DNA of 64,000 bases from Gnetum montanum (lineage: Eukaryota; Streptophyta; Gnetopsida; Gnetales; Gnetaceae): contig MNCI01027002.1 of NCBI GenBank assembly GCA_015680685.1, positions 248,001-312,000 on the forward strand. The letters are read 5' to 3'. Below the pieces are notes generated by a model. It had not been told where the DNA came from, did not search any database, and was given only the letters and a program-made list of their open reading frames with translations. Below are positions 1 to 10,516 of the stretch, one piece after another (the first letter of the stretch is position 1; every line of letters begins with the position of its first letter). Both the position numbers and the translations under genes were made by a program.

Positions 1-240
1 GCACGTGTTGCACGTCTTAACTTTCGACAGGCAATCATGCTCCATGTGGGGCCAATAGTACCCTAGGCATATGATTTTTGTAACCATAGCCCTGGGTGCT
101 ATGTGTCCACCACACAACCCCTTATGTAATTCATTAACTACCTTCTGCACCTGCTCCCCACCCATGCATGCCAGCAATATCCTGTCGTAGGATTATTGGC
201 ACAGGGCATCATTCCCCATGAGGGTATATTATCAAGCATG
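1..240 (-). pseudogene. Integrase N-terminal zinc-finger part, Tat-lineage element A (cut by window edge)
   Basis: Read on the minus strand this stretch gives an integrase HHCC-type finger: an LHKGLCGGH segment, then YYWPHMEHD, then a KTCNTC pair at the very edge. The same order occurs in element C at 62.4-62.6 kb. It follows the second RNase H of element A directly, which is the usual order of Ty3/gypsy pol. The catalytic DDE core and the 3' LTR must lie to the left of the window. What is seen is the finger; that it belongs to the same pol as the RT at 1.2-2.4 kb is inferred from collinearity. Confidence 0.8.
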
Positions 241-258
241 CTTTTGGATCGCATCTCT

Positions 259-1178
259 CTAAGTAGATGTTAGTCCATGTGGAGGTTCACCATGTTGCAG
301 GTAGGCTTTAATGTTAGAGTACCACTCTTGGGTATCCGCAACACTAATATAGGCCACGTGTCCCGCCTGAGTGATAGGCTCGATACATTCGATAATCGAA
401 GTAGGAAAACTTGCAAACAAGTGTGGTGGAATGTTTAATGTAAGGGTGACTAAGGAATTTGCCATGATGTTCTCGTTGTGTGGCATGTGTTGCACATATG
501 TGGTTGCAAATTGCTTAAGCATGCTTTTTGCTAGGTTGCAGTAGGGTTGCAAGTGCATAGCTTTGCAGACGTAGACCTTGGTGATTTGAATCACAACTAG
601 TTGTGAATCAGCACAAATTACCAAGTGTTGTATGCATAGTGTTTGGGTAGCTGATAGGCCTCTAAGTACCCCTCATACTCTGCCACATTGTTGGTGTAGG
701 GGAATGTGAAATGATAAGAAAAAGGGTGCATTTCCCTAGAGGGAAACGTAATGATGACACCTGCACTACCTCCTCGCGAGGTTGAAGCACTGTCAAAGTG
801 TAGAGTAGCTTCTAGGTGCGATGGAATGATGTTGATTGTGCCAACATGCTCGTTTGGGAATTTGGAATTTATGGTTGCATGGTCGCCGATGGGTGAGGCT
901 GTAAGTTGCATTGCTATGGCTTGATCCTTGGTCGATGACTGGCTTACATAGTGTAGGTCGAACTCCACAGTTATTACTTTCCATTGAGCTATCCTGCTGC
1001 TTTCATACAGGTTGTTAGTAATAGCCTTAAGTATGTTGCTTTTGCAAATGATGTTGACTACATTATGAAATAGATAGTGCCTCCACTTTTTCAATGCAAA
1101 CACTAAGGCAAGGCAATTCCTCTCTACTTCATTGTATTTCACCTCATAAGCTATTAATGCATGACTTAGGTAGGACAC
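259..1178 (-). pseudogene. RNase H and second (archaeal-type) RNase H of element A
   Basis: Two overlapping minus-strand frames carry the RT-linked RNase H (YLSHALIAYEVKYNEVERN, then FALKKWRHYLF) and a second RNase H module (LHFDSASTSRGGSAGVIITF, NNVAEYEGYLEAY, CADSQLVVIQ). Two RNase H domains in one pol are the hallmark of the Tat lineage of Ty3/gypsy. In the second module the first motif is DSAS, where element C has DGAS. A frameshift near 0.62 kb separates its two halves. The module would degrade the RNA strand of the RNA-DNA hybrid during reverse transcription. It is decayed and not expected to be functional. Confidence 0.85.
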
Positions 1179-1179
1179 T

Positions 1180-2600
1180 GGTATCTCAGATTCATCATCT
1201 TATTTCTGACATAGCAGTGCTATGATAGATGTGTTGGAGGTGGAAAGCTAGATGAAGAAAGGCTTATCCCTTTGTGGTGGGTCCACAGTTGGGAGGTGTG
1301 AGAGCTCTTTCTTCAAGTCGTCAAAGGCTTGTTGACACTGGGTTGTCCACTCGAAGTTAACCCCTTTCTTTAGAAGATGTTGCATGGGGTGTAACTTGTC
1401 AGTCAACTTTGCTATAAACCTTTGGATGAATTGTACTCTACCTTGCAAGCCACGTAACTCCTTAAGGTTTGTAGGGGGTGCCAAGTTGACGATGGCCTTG
1501 ACTTTGTTAGGGTCCACCCTTATTCTAGCCTTTGATACTACGAACCCTAACATGCATCCAGTTTTCACATTGAAGACACACTTCTTAGGATGAAGGCGTA
1601 GGTCATGCATTTGGAAACATTTAAGGACTACCCCAAGACCGCATGGGTGATGAACTGCCTCCTTGGACTTGACTGCTATATCATCCACGTAGTCATTTAA
1701 CATTTCTAGGATGTAGTCGCTGAAGATGTAGGTCATGGATTGCTGGTAGGTTGCTCCAGTGTTTTTGAGTCCAAAAGACATCATGGTGTAATAGAAGGTC
1801 CCCCATGGGGTCATGAAGGTTGTCGTTAGCTGATGCTCCGGGTTGATGCCAATTTGGTTGTAACTGGAGAAGCCATCCATGAAGGATAGCAGAGCATGAC
1901 CAACCATGGTGTCGATGAATTGATTGATGCTTGGAAGGGGGAAATCGTATTTGATCATCGCCTTGTTCTGATCCTAGAAGTCTATGCAGATTCGTATTCT
2001 TCCCATTTTCTTAGAAACTATGATGATGTTGGACACCAATTCTGAATAGTCAACTGCGCGGATGAAACTAGCTTGGTATAGCTTGGTGATTTCGTCCCTT
2101 ACAGCTAGTGCAATTTTTGGTTTGACTTTTCAAGCCTTCTGCTTGACTACCTTCATGTGCGGGTCTAGGATGATGTTGTGCTGTATCAGCCTCAGATCTA
2201 AACCCAGCATGTTGTTGTACGACCATGCAAAGACTTTGGTGTTATCTTGTAGAATCTTGGCTACGTTTTCGTGTGTCTGCGCATCTAGGAAGGAGCTAAG
2301 CTTTAACATTTTTACCTCCCCCTTGGATGCAGTTACAGGAATCTCGATAAGAGGGTCCTCAGTTACATCCTTGGCCTCCAAATCTGGGGTTCGTACTAGA
2401 TGCTCGGGCCAGTCTGGGGATGCTTCTAAAGATGCTATGGTGCTAGCTGTGGTTGATCCCCAGTCAATTAGGTTTGGGTTTAGTTATCTCGCGAGCTTGC
2501 CATGTGGACCTTCTAGGGCTAAAGGTGTGGAGAGATCGCGATGGATTTCCATTTTCTGCTTAGCCTATCAAAACGAGATGAAATCCTAGTTAAGAGGCAC
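1180..2600 (-). pseudogene. Reverse transcriptase of Tat-lineage element A
   Basis: Minus-strand translation gives a Ty3/gypsy reverse transcriptase. The pre-RT motif FAWSYNNMLGLDLRLIQH is at about 2.2 kb. It is followed by FPLPSINQFID, LSFMDGFSSYNQI and the catalytic box YVDDIAVKS near 1.68 kb, then CVFNVKTGCMLGF and the connection region ELRGLQGRVQFIQRF. The main block (1,248-1,958) is 236 codons open; the upstream thumb/pre-RT part is broken by stops, including TGA in the DF-D motif where CGA (Arg) is expected. Order and motifs match the RT of element C at 60.0-61.3 kb. It copied element RNA into DNA in the cytoplasmic particle; this copy is dead. Confidence 0.92.
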
Positions 2601-2609
2601 CTGTTGGTA

Positions 2610-3140
2610 GCAATCTTGTATAATGTAAACTTGCAAAGCAATGATGAGATGTATGATGTAAAGAGTAAAATTTTGCCAAGTTAAAGTCATGGTAGACCAT
2701 TATGGCATGGAGATGTAGGGCTGCTAAAATAGAAAATGTAAAGCTATCAAAGTGAAAACATGTAACTGCTAAGGAATGTAGAACAGCCAATGCAAAAATG
2801 CGAAATTGCTAGTTTAGCGTCATTGCTGACTACGAGCGTATAACATATCTAAAGATGCTAGCTTAAGATCTTTTCGGATCACAAAAGCTACAACTATGCT
2901 GGGGTTTGCTAGTTTAAGGTCTTTTCATACTGGTAAAAGCACAACTATGCTACAATTGCTGGGTTAAGGTGTTTCCAGACCGGGATAATCAAAAATATAT
3001 TTTTTCATTTTTTGGGAAAGCAAACCATTAGCTTGAATCATGTAAAGGTTTTAATACTAACAGTGCTATGATGTTGTGGTGAGCATGCTACACTGTACGA
3101 TGAACTCTGCATTAAATGGAGAGAGAGAGTGGCAAGTTTC
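2610..3140. repeat. Short repeats ahead of RT in element A
   Basis: There is no credible gene here. Between the RT of A and the opposite-strand gene lies a run of related short units at about 2,850-2,990, each with a motif that reads on the minus strand as GACCTTAAACTAGC or a close variant, beside CAACTATGCT. The same TTAAACTRGC word lies just before RT in element C (59,770-59,870). The position and motif therefore look conserved in the family. Confidence 0.55.
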
Positions 3141-3739
3141 CATTTTTACCATTATGGCCATAAATAGGGATTAAACCTTGGCAAGCTTGCCATTCTCACC
3201 ATAAGAGTGTAGAGCCCATATTCGGAGCACAAGGAAATTTTAGAGCAATTGAGTAGGATGATGGCTTCGAAAAAGGAATGCATGAATTTGACACTTGCGA
3301 AGGTTGAGGAGGTGAAGCAAACCCTAGGGCATGTGACATAGGTGCGCATCGTAGCTTGGAAAGACATGCCATTGACCTGGTAGGCTACCATGCTTCCTTT
3401 GTGTTACCAGGACTCTATTATTATTATTTTTCTTCTGTTGTTCTCTACTTTTGTTTTGCATCCTAGTTGTAGCCACTTGTGTTTTTTTTCATCGCATTAT
3501 TTTGGCCTTTCCATTGCCACTGTTGCTGTTTTGGCCACAGCGAGTGCATAAACATTATGCCATCATTGCATGAAAGGTGGCTTAAACCGCCATCGCCGTG
3601 GTTGTCATAACCGTGGAAGTTTGTGCAGTTTAAGTTACTTGATCTTTGAATGGCTTAACATAGGACCTTGAGGAGGGTTGGGACATGTGTGATGTGAGAG
3701 TGCGGCATGTGTTTTGTCGGGGCGTATTGTTAATCGTCT

Positions 3740-3926
3740 TATTAGGGTTAATCACTCTGTTGCTATGCTAGGCTATTTTTTGCTATGCTACTGCTTTTAT
3801 GTTCTTGCTACGCTATGTGCGGGAGAGGGTTATGCTACGCTATATGTATGAATTGCTAAGTATTGCTACGTTGCATGTGTATTGCACTTAGACATGATGC
3901 TGATACTTGCTGGTTGTGTTGTGCAG
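3740..3926 (+). repeat. GCTATGCTA-rich intron-like stretch upstream of the element A antisense gene
   Basis: A cluster of TGCTATGCTA / GCTACGCTATG words ends in a good plant 3' splice site, TTGTGTTGTGCAG, just before 3,927. The same words fill the LTR of A (15.4-16.0 kb), and others lie in the next introns of this gene (4.97 and 5.67 kb). In element C, the first candidate intron of the antisense gene holds that element's own TACGC-rich array. This is best read as the end of an intron. The 5' splice site was not identified. Confidence 0.45.
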
Positions 3927-4920
3927 AATGGGACTAAGGCCAATGTTGATTGTTTTAGAAATTAGAGGGGTCCTGTGTCATGTGAGAAAACCTGTGGCCA
4001 ATGCTCCTCCTCCCTAGGCTTATGGATCTATTCCTGGCCCCAAATCCGAGCGTTCTTGTCACTGAGATGCTCTCCTTGGTCAACTCCTTTTCTAAAAAGA
4101 TAGGCCGCTTCCACATGCACATACGGGGTGTGCAGGTGATCATTGAAATCAATGACCAGCTATTCGTGGACCTATTCGGTGTTCCTGCTGATAGTGTCCT
4201 CATAGGGTCGAAGGGTAAGAAGGAGTTGACCCTTCAACAGAAGGATATTCAGGAGTGGTTGGGGATTGCTAAGGAGCAGAAGGGGCTCCCCATGGAGAAG
4301 CTTAAAGATGGACCTGTCAAGGAGGTTTACCCTGTCTTCCGTGGTCGCACGTTCACCTAGCTACTTACCCAAGGGAAGGTCCTGGGGATTGAGTAGGCCT
4401 GGATAATGCGGGAGGTTATGGAAGAGGGGGCTTATTACAACTAGGCCAGCTTTCTATGTAAAGGCTTGCAGGCTAAAATTTTGGGACTCTACCAAAAATC
4501 GGAGTCCCATTCCAACTTACATTATGCCTTCTACATAGCCTATTTGAAGCACTTCACAGAGTTTCTGGTGGTTCGTAAGAATGGAGTTTGGGTCATGAAA
4601 AATCGCTACCAGATTTCCAGATCATGGATTCGCTAGATCCTCCGAAGCACATGAGCCCAAGATCCCGTAGAAATAATTGGGGAGTCATTCTCTGTGATGA
4701 CCAAGGATCGATGGCTTGCAATGTTCATGGCCAGGACATCGTAGGAGAGACACCCCATGCTGTAGTCGGTAATGTGTCATGGGAAGAATGTCTCATAGCT
4801 AAGTCTATGCCCAAAAAGTTGTAGCGGAAGAGGCCTTCCCCAGCTAAGGAAACCCTTTGCGCAGAGGAGGAGGAGGGGTGAAGACTGCAGCTTAAACTAC
4901 AGAGGATGCAACCCCCATTT
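3927..4920 (+). pseudogene. Antisense cargo gene of element A, LFGVPAD-domain exon
   Basis: This plus-strand exon lies inside element A, whose gag-pol is on the minus strand. The open part 4,001-4,360 has MDLFLAPNPSVLVTEML, then HIRGVQVIIEIN, LFVDLFGVPADS and IQEWLGIAKEQKGLP. Past a TAG it continues with IMREVMEEGAYYN and AYLKHFTEFLVV. Element C encodes the same order on its antisense strand (RIKGVKIV, LFGVPADG, DWLGI, RTILETGMCYNW, GYLRCLAKFLVV). The exon starts after a TTGTGTTGTGCAG acceptor and ends near GTAAATGC. The function is unknown; it faintly resembles the plant-transposon-associated Transposase_32-type domain, which is only a guess. Most internal stops are TAG where the C copy has a sense codon. 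Confidence 0.7.
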
Positions 4921-5051
4921 GTAAATGCTTTTGTCTAATGCTTACTTTGTTATTGTCCACTACACTATGCTATGCTAGGCAACGTAGCATAACATAGTAC
5001 TTGCTTTAAGCTAACTTGTTTTGTACTAATGCAAACATGTTTCTTTGCTAG
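4921..5051 (+). other. Intron of the element A antisense gene
   Basis: The stretch begins GTAAATGC and ends TTTCTTTGCTAG, with a T-rich acceptor and several GCTATGCTA words inside. It lies between the LFGVPAD exon and an acidic exon, exactly where element C has its 56,349-56,438 intron. The reading frame across the junction is off by one in this copy, so a small indel or a shifted site is likely. Confidence 0.5.
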
Positions 5052-5600
5052 CAGAGGAAGAAGAAGAAGAAGAAGGAAATGAAGAGGTGTCGACCCCTAA
5101 GGTGGGGGTAACAAATAAAGACATAGAGGCCCCAGTCTTGGAAGAAAGGGCCCCAATCAAGAATAAAGGAGCTCCTGTCGCTAAGGTAGGGGCTCTTGTC
5201 ATTAGGGAGAATCCTCCTACCAATGAGGAGGGCACTTTTAGAGAGAAAGTAGAGTCTCCCTTAAATAAAAGGGGCACTAGTCCTTCCAAAGCAAAGGCAC
5301 CAGTGCATGAAGAAGAGGCTTATGCAGACTCAGCAGGGTCTTCTGCCAAGGCTATCACTATTGTTTTACATCAGCAAGAAGAGAGACCACAATCAGACGT
5401 TGGTGAGTTTGGCCATATGTCTGCCTTGTCATAGCCCCTTTCGGCCATTGTTGATATGTTTAATTATGTAACAGGAACTATTGTTGATGCTGCAGTACCC
5501 CCTCTGAGTCGTGCAAAATCATGGGCCAACATCCTTAATAAGTTTATGTTTGTGTAGGGAATCGTTGATGACATGATCAATCACCTTTAGTAGGTGAACC
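5052..5600 (+). pseudogene. Antisense cargo gene of element A, acidic repetitive exon
   Basis: The exon begins with a Glu run and continues through degenerate repeats built on PV-E-APIKNKGAP-like units (KVGVTNK, EERAPIKNKGAPVAKVGA, TSPSKAKAPVHEEEA). After a TAG it reaches GIVDDMINHL, which matches SIVDEVVEHIQ in the antisense gene of element C (near 55.86 kb). The low-complexity acidic part is longer than in C. It may act as a flexible or interaction segment, but nothing in the sequence fixes a role. The boundary at about 5.58 kb is a weak donor (GTAGTAG) where C has a clean GTACAAAT donor. Confidence 0.6.
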
Positions 5601-5700
5601 CTGACATGGATAAGTAGTAGTGTTAGGTGCTCTCATGTTGTTATGCTAGAATTTCTTGAGTTTGCTACTCTTGCTATGCTAACGCGATTGTTACGCTCTT

Positions 5701-6560
5701 TGTGTCATGGAAGCCTCTCGACTCAAATGGGACTTAGCATGACCTTTGAAGGCTAGTGTCGTGCCTACAAGGCTTGCAAATGTGTTTTGCACTCGGCATG
5801 CTCCTTGTGGGAGTATAGGCACATCAACGAGGACCTGTGGAAGGGATGAGTAAAGAGAGGCTGACCTGGTCATCAAAGTGGAGGATCTTAGGTCGAGGAA
5901 AAAATTCCTCATAGCCTGTGACACTAATAATGAGGACTAGTGCACGGCTATAATAGACTATGCCAGGTTTTGGACTATCATGCGTCAGAACGTTGAAGCC
6001 ACTCGCAAGGTAATCAAATAATGGATGCAAATGGACTTGCTAGCCTAGAAGTGTCAGGACCTGAAAGACTTTAATGCCAAGGTTTTCGAATGGGGGCAGT
6101 CCCAGAAAAATGATAAACACATGTATAAACGTGAAAATTCCACCCATGGTAAATTGTACAGGGATGCTGCTGTGGAGGCGTTTACGTATAAAGCATTCGT
6201 AAATTCCATCAACACTTCTAAGGCCTATGCCAAGTTCAAAGAGCAAGTGAAGGTTACAGAATCTCCTGACCTAAAAGTGGACTTTCCCACTGGAGAGACC
6301 ACAACCGTCTTCTTTTCCCCAGGATCATTGAGGTGGACAACCATCAAAAGAAAGAGAGCTGCTACCGACACTGAACCTAGCAACAAGTGTTGGATGGACA
6401 TCATGGCAGAGGAGGTCTGGTGTTGCCTTGGGCTCAGTTTAGTGTTGGCGACCATTTGGGATGCGACCGCCAACGAGTGTCCTCGAATAGGATTTAGGTG
6501 CTTGCTGGTCTCTGGCAACACCAAGGCCCAGATACCTCCAAATAAACTCAGTAGTTAATG
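5701..6560 (+). pseudogene. Antisense cargo gene of element A, coiled-coil-like exon
   Basis: The exon starts with a segment (SRLKWDLA) matching AKLNWDPFET of element C after an acceptor in which the final AG has become GG. It then gives charged, probably helical sequence (ADLVIKVEDLRSRKKFLIACDT, RQNVEATRKVIK, DFNAKVFEWGQSQKN) and an open block at 6,121-6,558 with KAYAKFKEQVKVTESPDLKVD. Stops are mostly TAG. No known family is recognised. Element C lacks this 3' part because its copy stops at about 55.46 kb next to protease. Confidence 0.5.
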
Positions 6561-6605
6561 TGAGTATGTGTGTGTGCTGTTGCAGCGTGTGGTTGTGTAA
6601 AATGT

Positions 6606-7210
6606 NNNNNNNNNNNNNNNNNNNNNNNNNNNNNNNNNNNNNNNNNNNNNNNNNNNNNNNNNNNNNNNNNNNNNNNNNNNNNNNNNNNNNNNNNNNNNNN
6701 NNNNNNNNNNNNNNNNNNNNNNNNNNNNNNNNNNNNNNNNNNNNNNNNNNNNNNNNNNNNNNNNNNNNNNNNNNNNNNNNNNNNNNNNNNNNNNNNNNNN
6801 NNNNNNNNNNNNNNNNNNNNNNNNNNNNNNNNNNNNNNNNNNNNNNNNNNNNNNNNNNNNNNNNNNNNNNNNNNNNNNNNNNNNNNNNNNNNNNNNNNNN
6901 NNNNNNNNNNNNNNNNNNNNNNNNNNNNNNNNNNNNNNNNNNNNNNNNNNNNNNNNNNNNNNNNNNNNNNNNNNNNNNNNNNNNNNNNNNNNNNNNNNNN
7001 NNNNNNNNNNNNNNNNNNNNNNNNNNNNNNNNNNNNNNNNNNNNNNNNNNNNNNNNNNNNNNNNNNNNNNNNNNNNNNNNNNNNNNNNNNNNNNNNNNNN
7101 NNNNNNNNNNNNNNNNNNNNNNNNNNNNNNNNNNNNNNNNNNNNNNNNNNNNNNNNNNNNNNNNNNNNNNNNNNNNNNNNNNNNNNNNNNNNNNNNNNNN
7201 NNNNNNNNNN
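6606..7210. other. Assembly gap (run of N)
   Basis: This is a run of 605 undetermined bases inside the antisense gene of element A, next to a probable LTR. Open frames that cross it are artefacts. Confidence 0.99.
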
Positions 7211-8162
7211 AAGAGCAATCTAAAAATCCCAAAATTACTTGCCAAGGATGATACTATCTAAACCACTAGCTAAGCAATTTAAACAAAACAAAAAAAATGA
7301 AATGCATAACTCACAGGACCATGACAAAGAGGCTGAATTCTTTATTCTAGCAAGCCATCTTGCAAAAAATCTTCTTTACAAATCTTCTTTGATCCCAAGT
7401 GTGAGAAGTGATGATGATATCAAGTGATGATTTCAAGTCATGATATCTCCAAAATGTGTTCCCCTTCTCCCCTTCTCCTTAACCTTTGAAGCCTTTTTAT
7501 AGGGTTCCAAGGTAGGTAGGGAAGTTACAAATTTTAAAAAAATATCTCACCTAACTTCTCTCACAAGTAACTTGGCCAACCAATTAGAAGATTGCATGGC
7601 CAACAAGTTGGGAAGATTACTTGCCCAACAAGTTAGGAGGTTACTTGCCCAACAAGTTAGGTAAGTTACAAAAATTTTGAGTGGTTGCAACCACCAAAGA
7701 GAAAAAGAGGTTGACAAGTGGCCTTGGTAGTTACAATATCATAGAAAATTAAAACATAATTTCTAAAATACATAGGTATACAAGCTATAGTTGCAACTTA
7801 CTATAGGGGAGTTGCAATTTCCAAATATCCCAAATATCTCAAAAATATCTCTCCTAACCTTTCTCTCAAGTATTTTGGCCATCAATAGGAGATTACTTGA
7901 TAAAATATCCTTAACTAACTTTTCTCCCAAGGAGGTTACAACTTACTCATTTAATTAGGAAGGATTTATTTATGTAATTAGGAGAGATTTATGCTTTGGA
8001 AATTATATCTATACTTTTAAATAAACATGTTTAAAATATCATAAACATGTTAATAAAAAATATTTGTAAGTGCTTAATATAACTTATATAATATATCAAC
8101 CAACAATGTTTTTGAAGTCATGAGATAAATTAGAAAAGGGTCAGTTTATAACTGGGGCTTCA
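7211..8162 (-). mobile_element. Probable LTR of another retrotransposon, minus orientation
   Basis: On the minus strand the segment starts TGAAGCCCCAG at 8,162. It has a CTATAAAAAGG TATA box near 7.50 kb and AATAAAG near 7.34 kb, and runs into the gap. TATA-to-poly(A) spacing and the TG start fit an LTR about 0.95 kb long with its end hidden in the N run. Short tandem units (TTACTTGCCCAACAAGTTAGG) lie at 7.61-7.67 kb. No second copy or internal domain is visible, so it may be a solo LTR or the edge of an element lost in the gap. Confidence 0.4.
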
Positions 8163-9246
8163 CATGTGCATATGGTATTGTGGATTATTTTTAAGATTTT
8201 ATATTTTATTCAAGAAACTGTAATCGGCCAGAAATATCTTCGGTCACTTATCTTGCTGTGTCTTCCTGTCTTCGTTGCCATATTCATCAGACTGGTATAC
8301 GATGCCGAATGCATTGGCGTTGGACCTAGCTACTGTTTAACGATGGTGTAATTGATTTTTGGAAGTTGTAGGGATGAGCTGGAAATGCACCTGCTTGCTG
8401 TCTGCCCTTTATTTTTTGCATGTTATCCTCTGTTCTTTATTTTCCGTAGTGCAACTGTAGACGCGCGGGATAGAACACCGAAAAATGCAAGTTCAAATTT
8501 GGGGTTTTTCATACATGCCGTGACCGCATGTTGTATTGGCACTGCCATCGTAGCCTTCTCTTGCTTTTCCTCGCTGGCCGTCCGTGCTTCCTGCCAGATC
8601 TGCCAGATTTGAGCAACCCTCATGGCTGAGGCCATGGCTGTGGGTTGTGCTGATGCTGCTGAATCGTTGATATCCAAGACATTTTGTAGTCACACCCAAG
8701 TTTTATCCCTTACCTCTGTATCTAGGACAAAGCACATTTCGGGAGAGAGACAGCTTCTTGATTGAACTATTGTAGGGAAACCTGCAAAAAAAAAATGCAT
8801 AAGATCTTCCCCTCTATGCTATTTTGAACACCCTTTTCCGCTGCTACCTCCAAACAGATTTCCATCAAAGAATGATGAAAATATGTCAAACAGGTCATGG
8901 GAAGGAGTATGGACGCACAACAGCTGCTCACGGTGAGCCTCCATAGCCTAAACCTCTACACAGTGTCCGAGAACGCTGTTGTCTTGCAGGTCGACCGTAA
9001 ATGGCCCGAATGCACTACGGCTACTCCGAATGATCATCCATGGTCTCCGTGGGTGTGCTCTCCTCCTCTTGCTAATGACGTTGCTGCTACTGCCACCATT
9101 GTTCTGTGCATCCATCTCTCTGGATCGACCTCACAATTCTCAGTGGCAGCGACTGTGCAGCGCGGTCTCCTTACCTTGGTTTAATTTTCAATTTTCCCCC
9201 TTTTTTTTCTAAAGTCAATGGTATGTTTTTTGATTTTATTTTTCAG
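8163..9246. other. Unassigned stretch within element A
   Basis: Several short frames on both strands overlap here without recognisable motifs, so none is called. The stretch ends in a long pyrimidine-rich run and a strong acceptor (TGATTTTATTTTTCAG) just before 9,247, so its right end may be intron of the antisense gene. The left part may belong to whatever inserted with the LTR at 7.2-8.16 kb. Confidence 0.3.
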
Positions 9247-9763
9247 ATGTGAAACAGTAGACTCCGACCTTTCATGTATTGGTTGATTCAAGGATGCAAG
9301 TTGAACAAGGCCCTTTTTGGACATTCAACCATGTCTTTGTGGATGTGAACCAATTAGCAAAAGCTTGGGGAAGACACAAAATCTCAAAAATCTCTTTTAA
9401 ATTTTCAAAAATCACCATAACCTTATAAATCTTGTTCCATGGAATGGCCAAATGTGCCAACATTTAGACTGGATACCCTTTGAGATGGATGCAGACCCTT
9501 CTCAGGTTAGTTGCTTTCTACCATGTTAATGCTCATGCTCTATTATAGTTTATGTTTGTTGCCCTAGCTTACCACTTCATTCCCACAATGCAGGCTCCAT
9601 AGGAGAGTGTAGGGCCCATAGAGGGAGGGAATGAAGAAGCAGAAGAGGACAATGTAGGGGAAGGTGATGCAAAAGGAAATGATGCAGAGACGCATGGCGA
9701 GAATGATGCAAATAGAAACAACCCAGGACATCATGGGATTTTTTTTGAAATTTTGAATGTTTG
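9247..9763 (+). pseudogene. Terminal exons of the element A antisense gene
   Basis: A broken frame runs 9,247-9,505, ending in DWIPFEMDADPSQ. It is followed by an 88-bp intron (donor GTTAGTTG, acceptor CCCACAATGCAG, 9,506-9,593) and a last exon with an acidic tail (ESVGPIEGGNEEAEEDN, DAETHGENDANRN) ending near 9,763. The two exons join in frame. The gene ends about 0.75 kb from the end of the protease region, which faces it on the other strand. No family is recognised. The assignment to the same gene as the 3.9-6.5 kb exons is inference from strand, spacing and splice signals. Confidence 0.45.
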
Positions 9764-9994
9764 AAGTTTTGAAATTTTGCAAATATTGTTTGAAAGAAAA
9801 TAGTTTTGAATAAAGAAAAGAGGATTTTGTGAAACAGAAATTGATTCTATGCTAACTTGTACATTGCATACATGTAGCATTTTGCATAAAATGTTCATGC
9901 TTTCATGTGTTAGTTTTAGGTCATTTCTTGCTCTTGTGTAATATGCCAAAGAGATGATATGTTAACAACTTGAACAACGGCTAATTGGTAACTT

Positions 9995-10255
9995 AAGCTA
10001 GTTTTAGGCCATTTCGGGCCATTGCTAGTTTTGGGCCATTTCGGGCCATTGCGTAGCATACCAAAAGAATGGCATGTCAAAAAAGAAAAAAGTGGTGATG
10101 CTAGTTTTAGGCCATTTCACGTCATAGTGTAGCATGCCAAAAGGATGGCATGTCAACAAGGCAAAAAGCGATGATGCTAGTTTTAGGCCATTTCGGGCCA
10201 TAACGTAGCATGCCAAAAGGATGACATGTTAACAAAGCAAAAAGCGATGAACGTA
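9995..10255. repeat. Three tandem units of about 76 bp beside protease, element A
   Basis: Units start at about 10,025, 10,099 and 10,176 (GCTAGTTTTAGGCCATTTC), with a partial unit at about 10.0 kb. Each also carries GTAGCATGCCAAAAGGATGG and a CAAAAAGCGATGA tail. Read on the minus strand they contain GGCCTAAAACTAGC, a variant of the TTAAACTRGC word found in arrays of elements B and C. They separate the end of protease from the antisense gene. Confidence 0.75.
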
Positions 10256-10516
10256 CAATGGATGGAAACTGGGCAGGAAGTAGTGGGGTTGCTATGCTAT
10301 GCGTAGCTACCTCTTGACCCATCGTGGGTTGATCGGAATGTACGGCCGAGGCAAATCACCAGGGCCCTCGTTCACATTGTTGTCCCCTGCTTGGAAGGGT
10401 AACTCAACTCATGCATTTTCGTTTTGGTAACCGGCTTGCTGGGTCGATTCTTCCGTTGGATGGTTAATGTGTGCATGAGCAGGTGCTTCATTCTTAGAGG
10501 TTATGACCTCTAAGCC

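Noticed and set aside
1384-1593. Plus-strand frame opposite RT of A
   Set aside because: Shadow of RT on the other strand.
6439-7261. Long open frames of 217-268 codons on both strands
   Set aside because: They cross the run of N and have no defined residues over most of their length.
8423-8699. Minus-strand Ala/Gln-rich frame of 84 codons
   Set aside because: It overlaps other frames on the opposite strand, has no family motif and sits in an unresolved insertion region.
8897-9212. Two overlapping plus-strand frames of 77 and 95 codons, with GTGAGC and TTGCAG sites nearby
   Set aside because: No motif, no continuation and mutually exclusive frames; the splice-like words alone are not enough.
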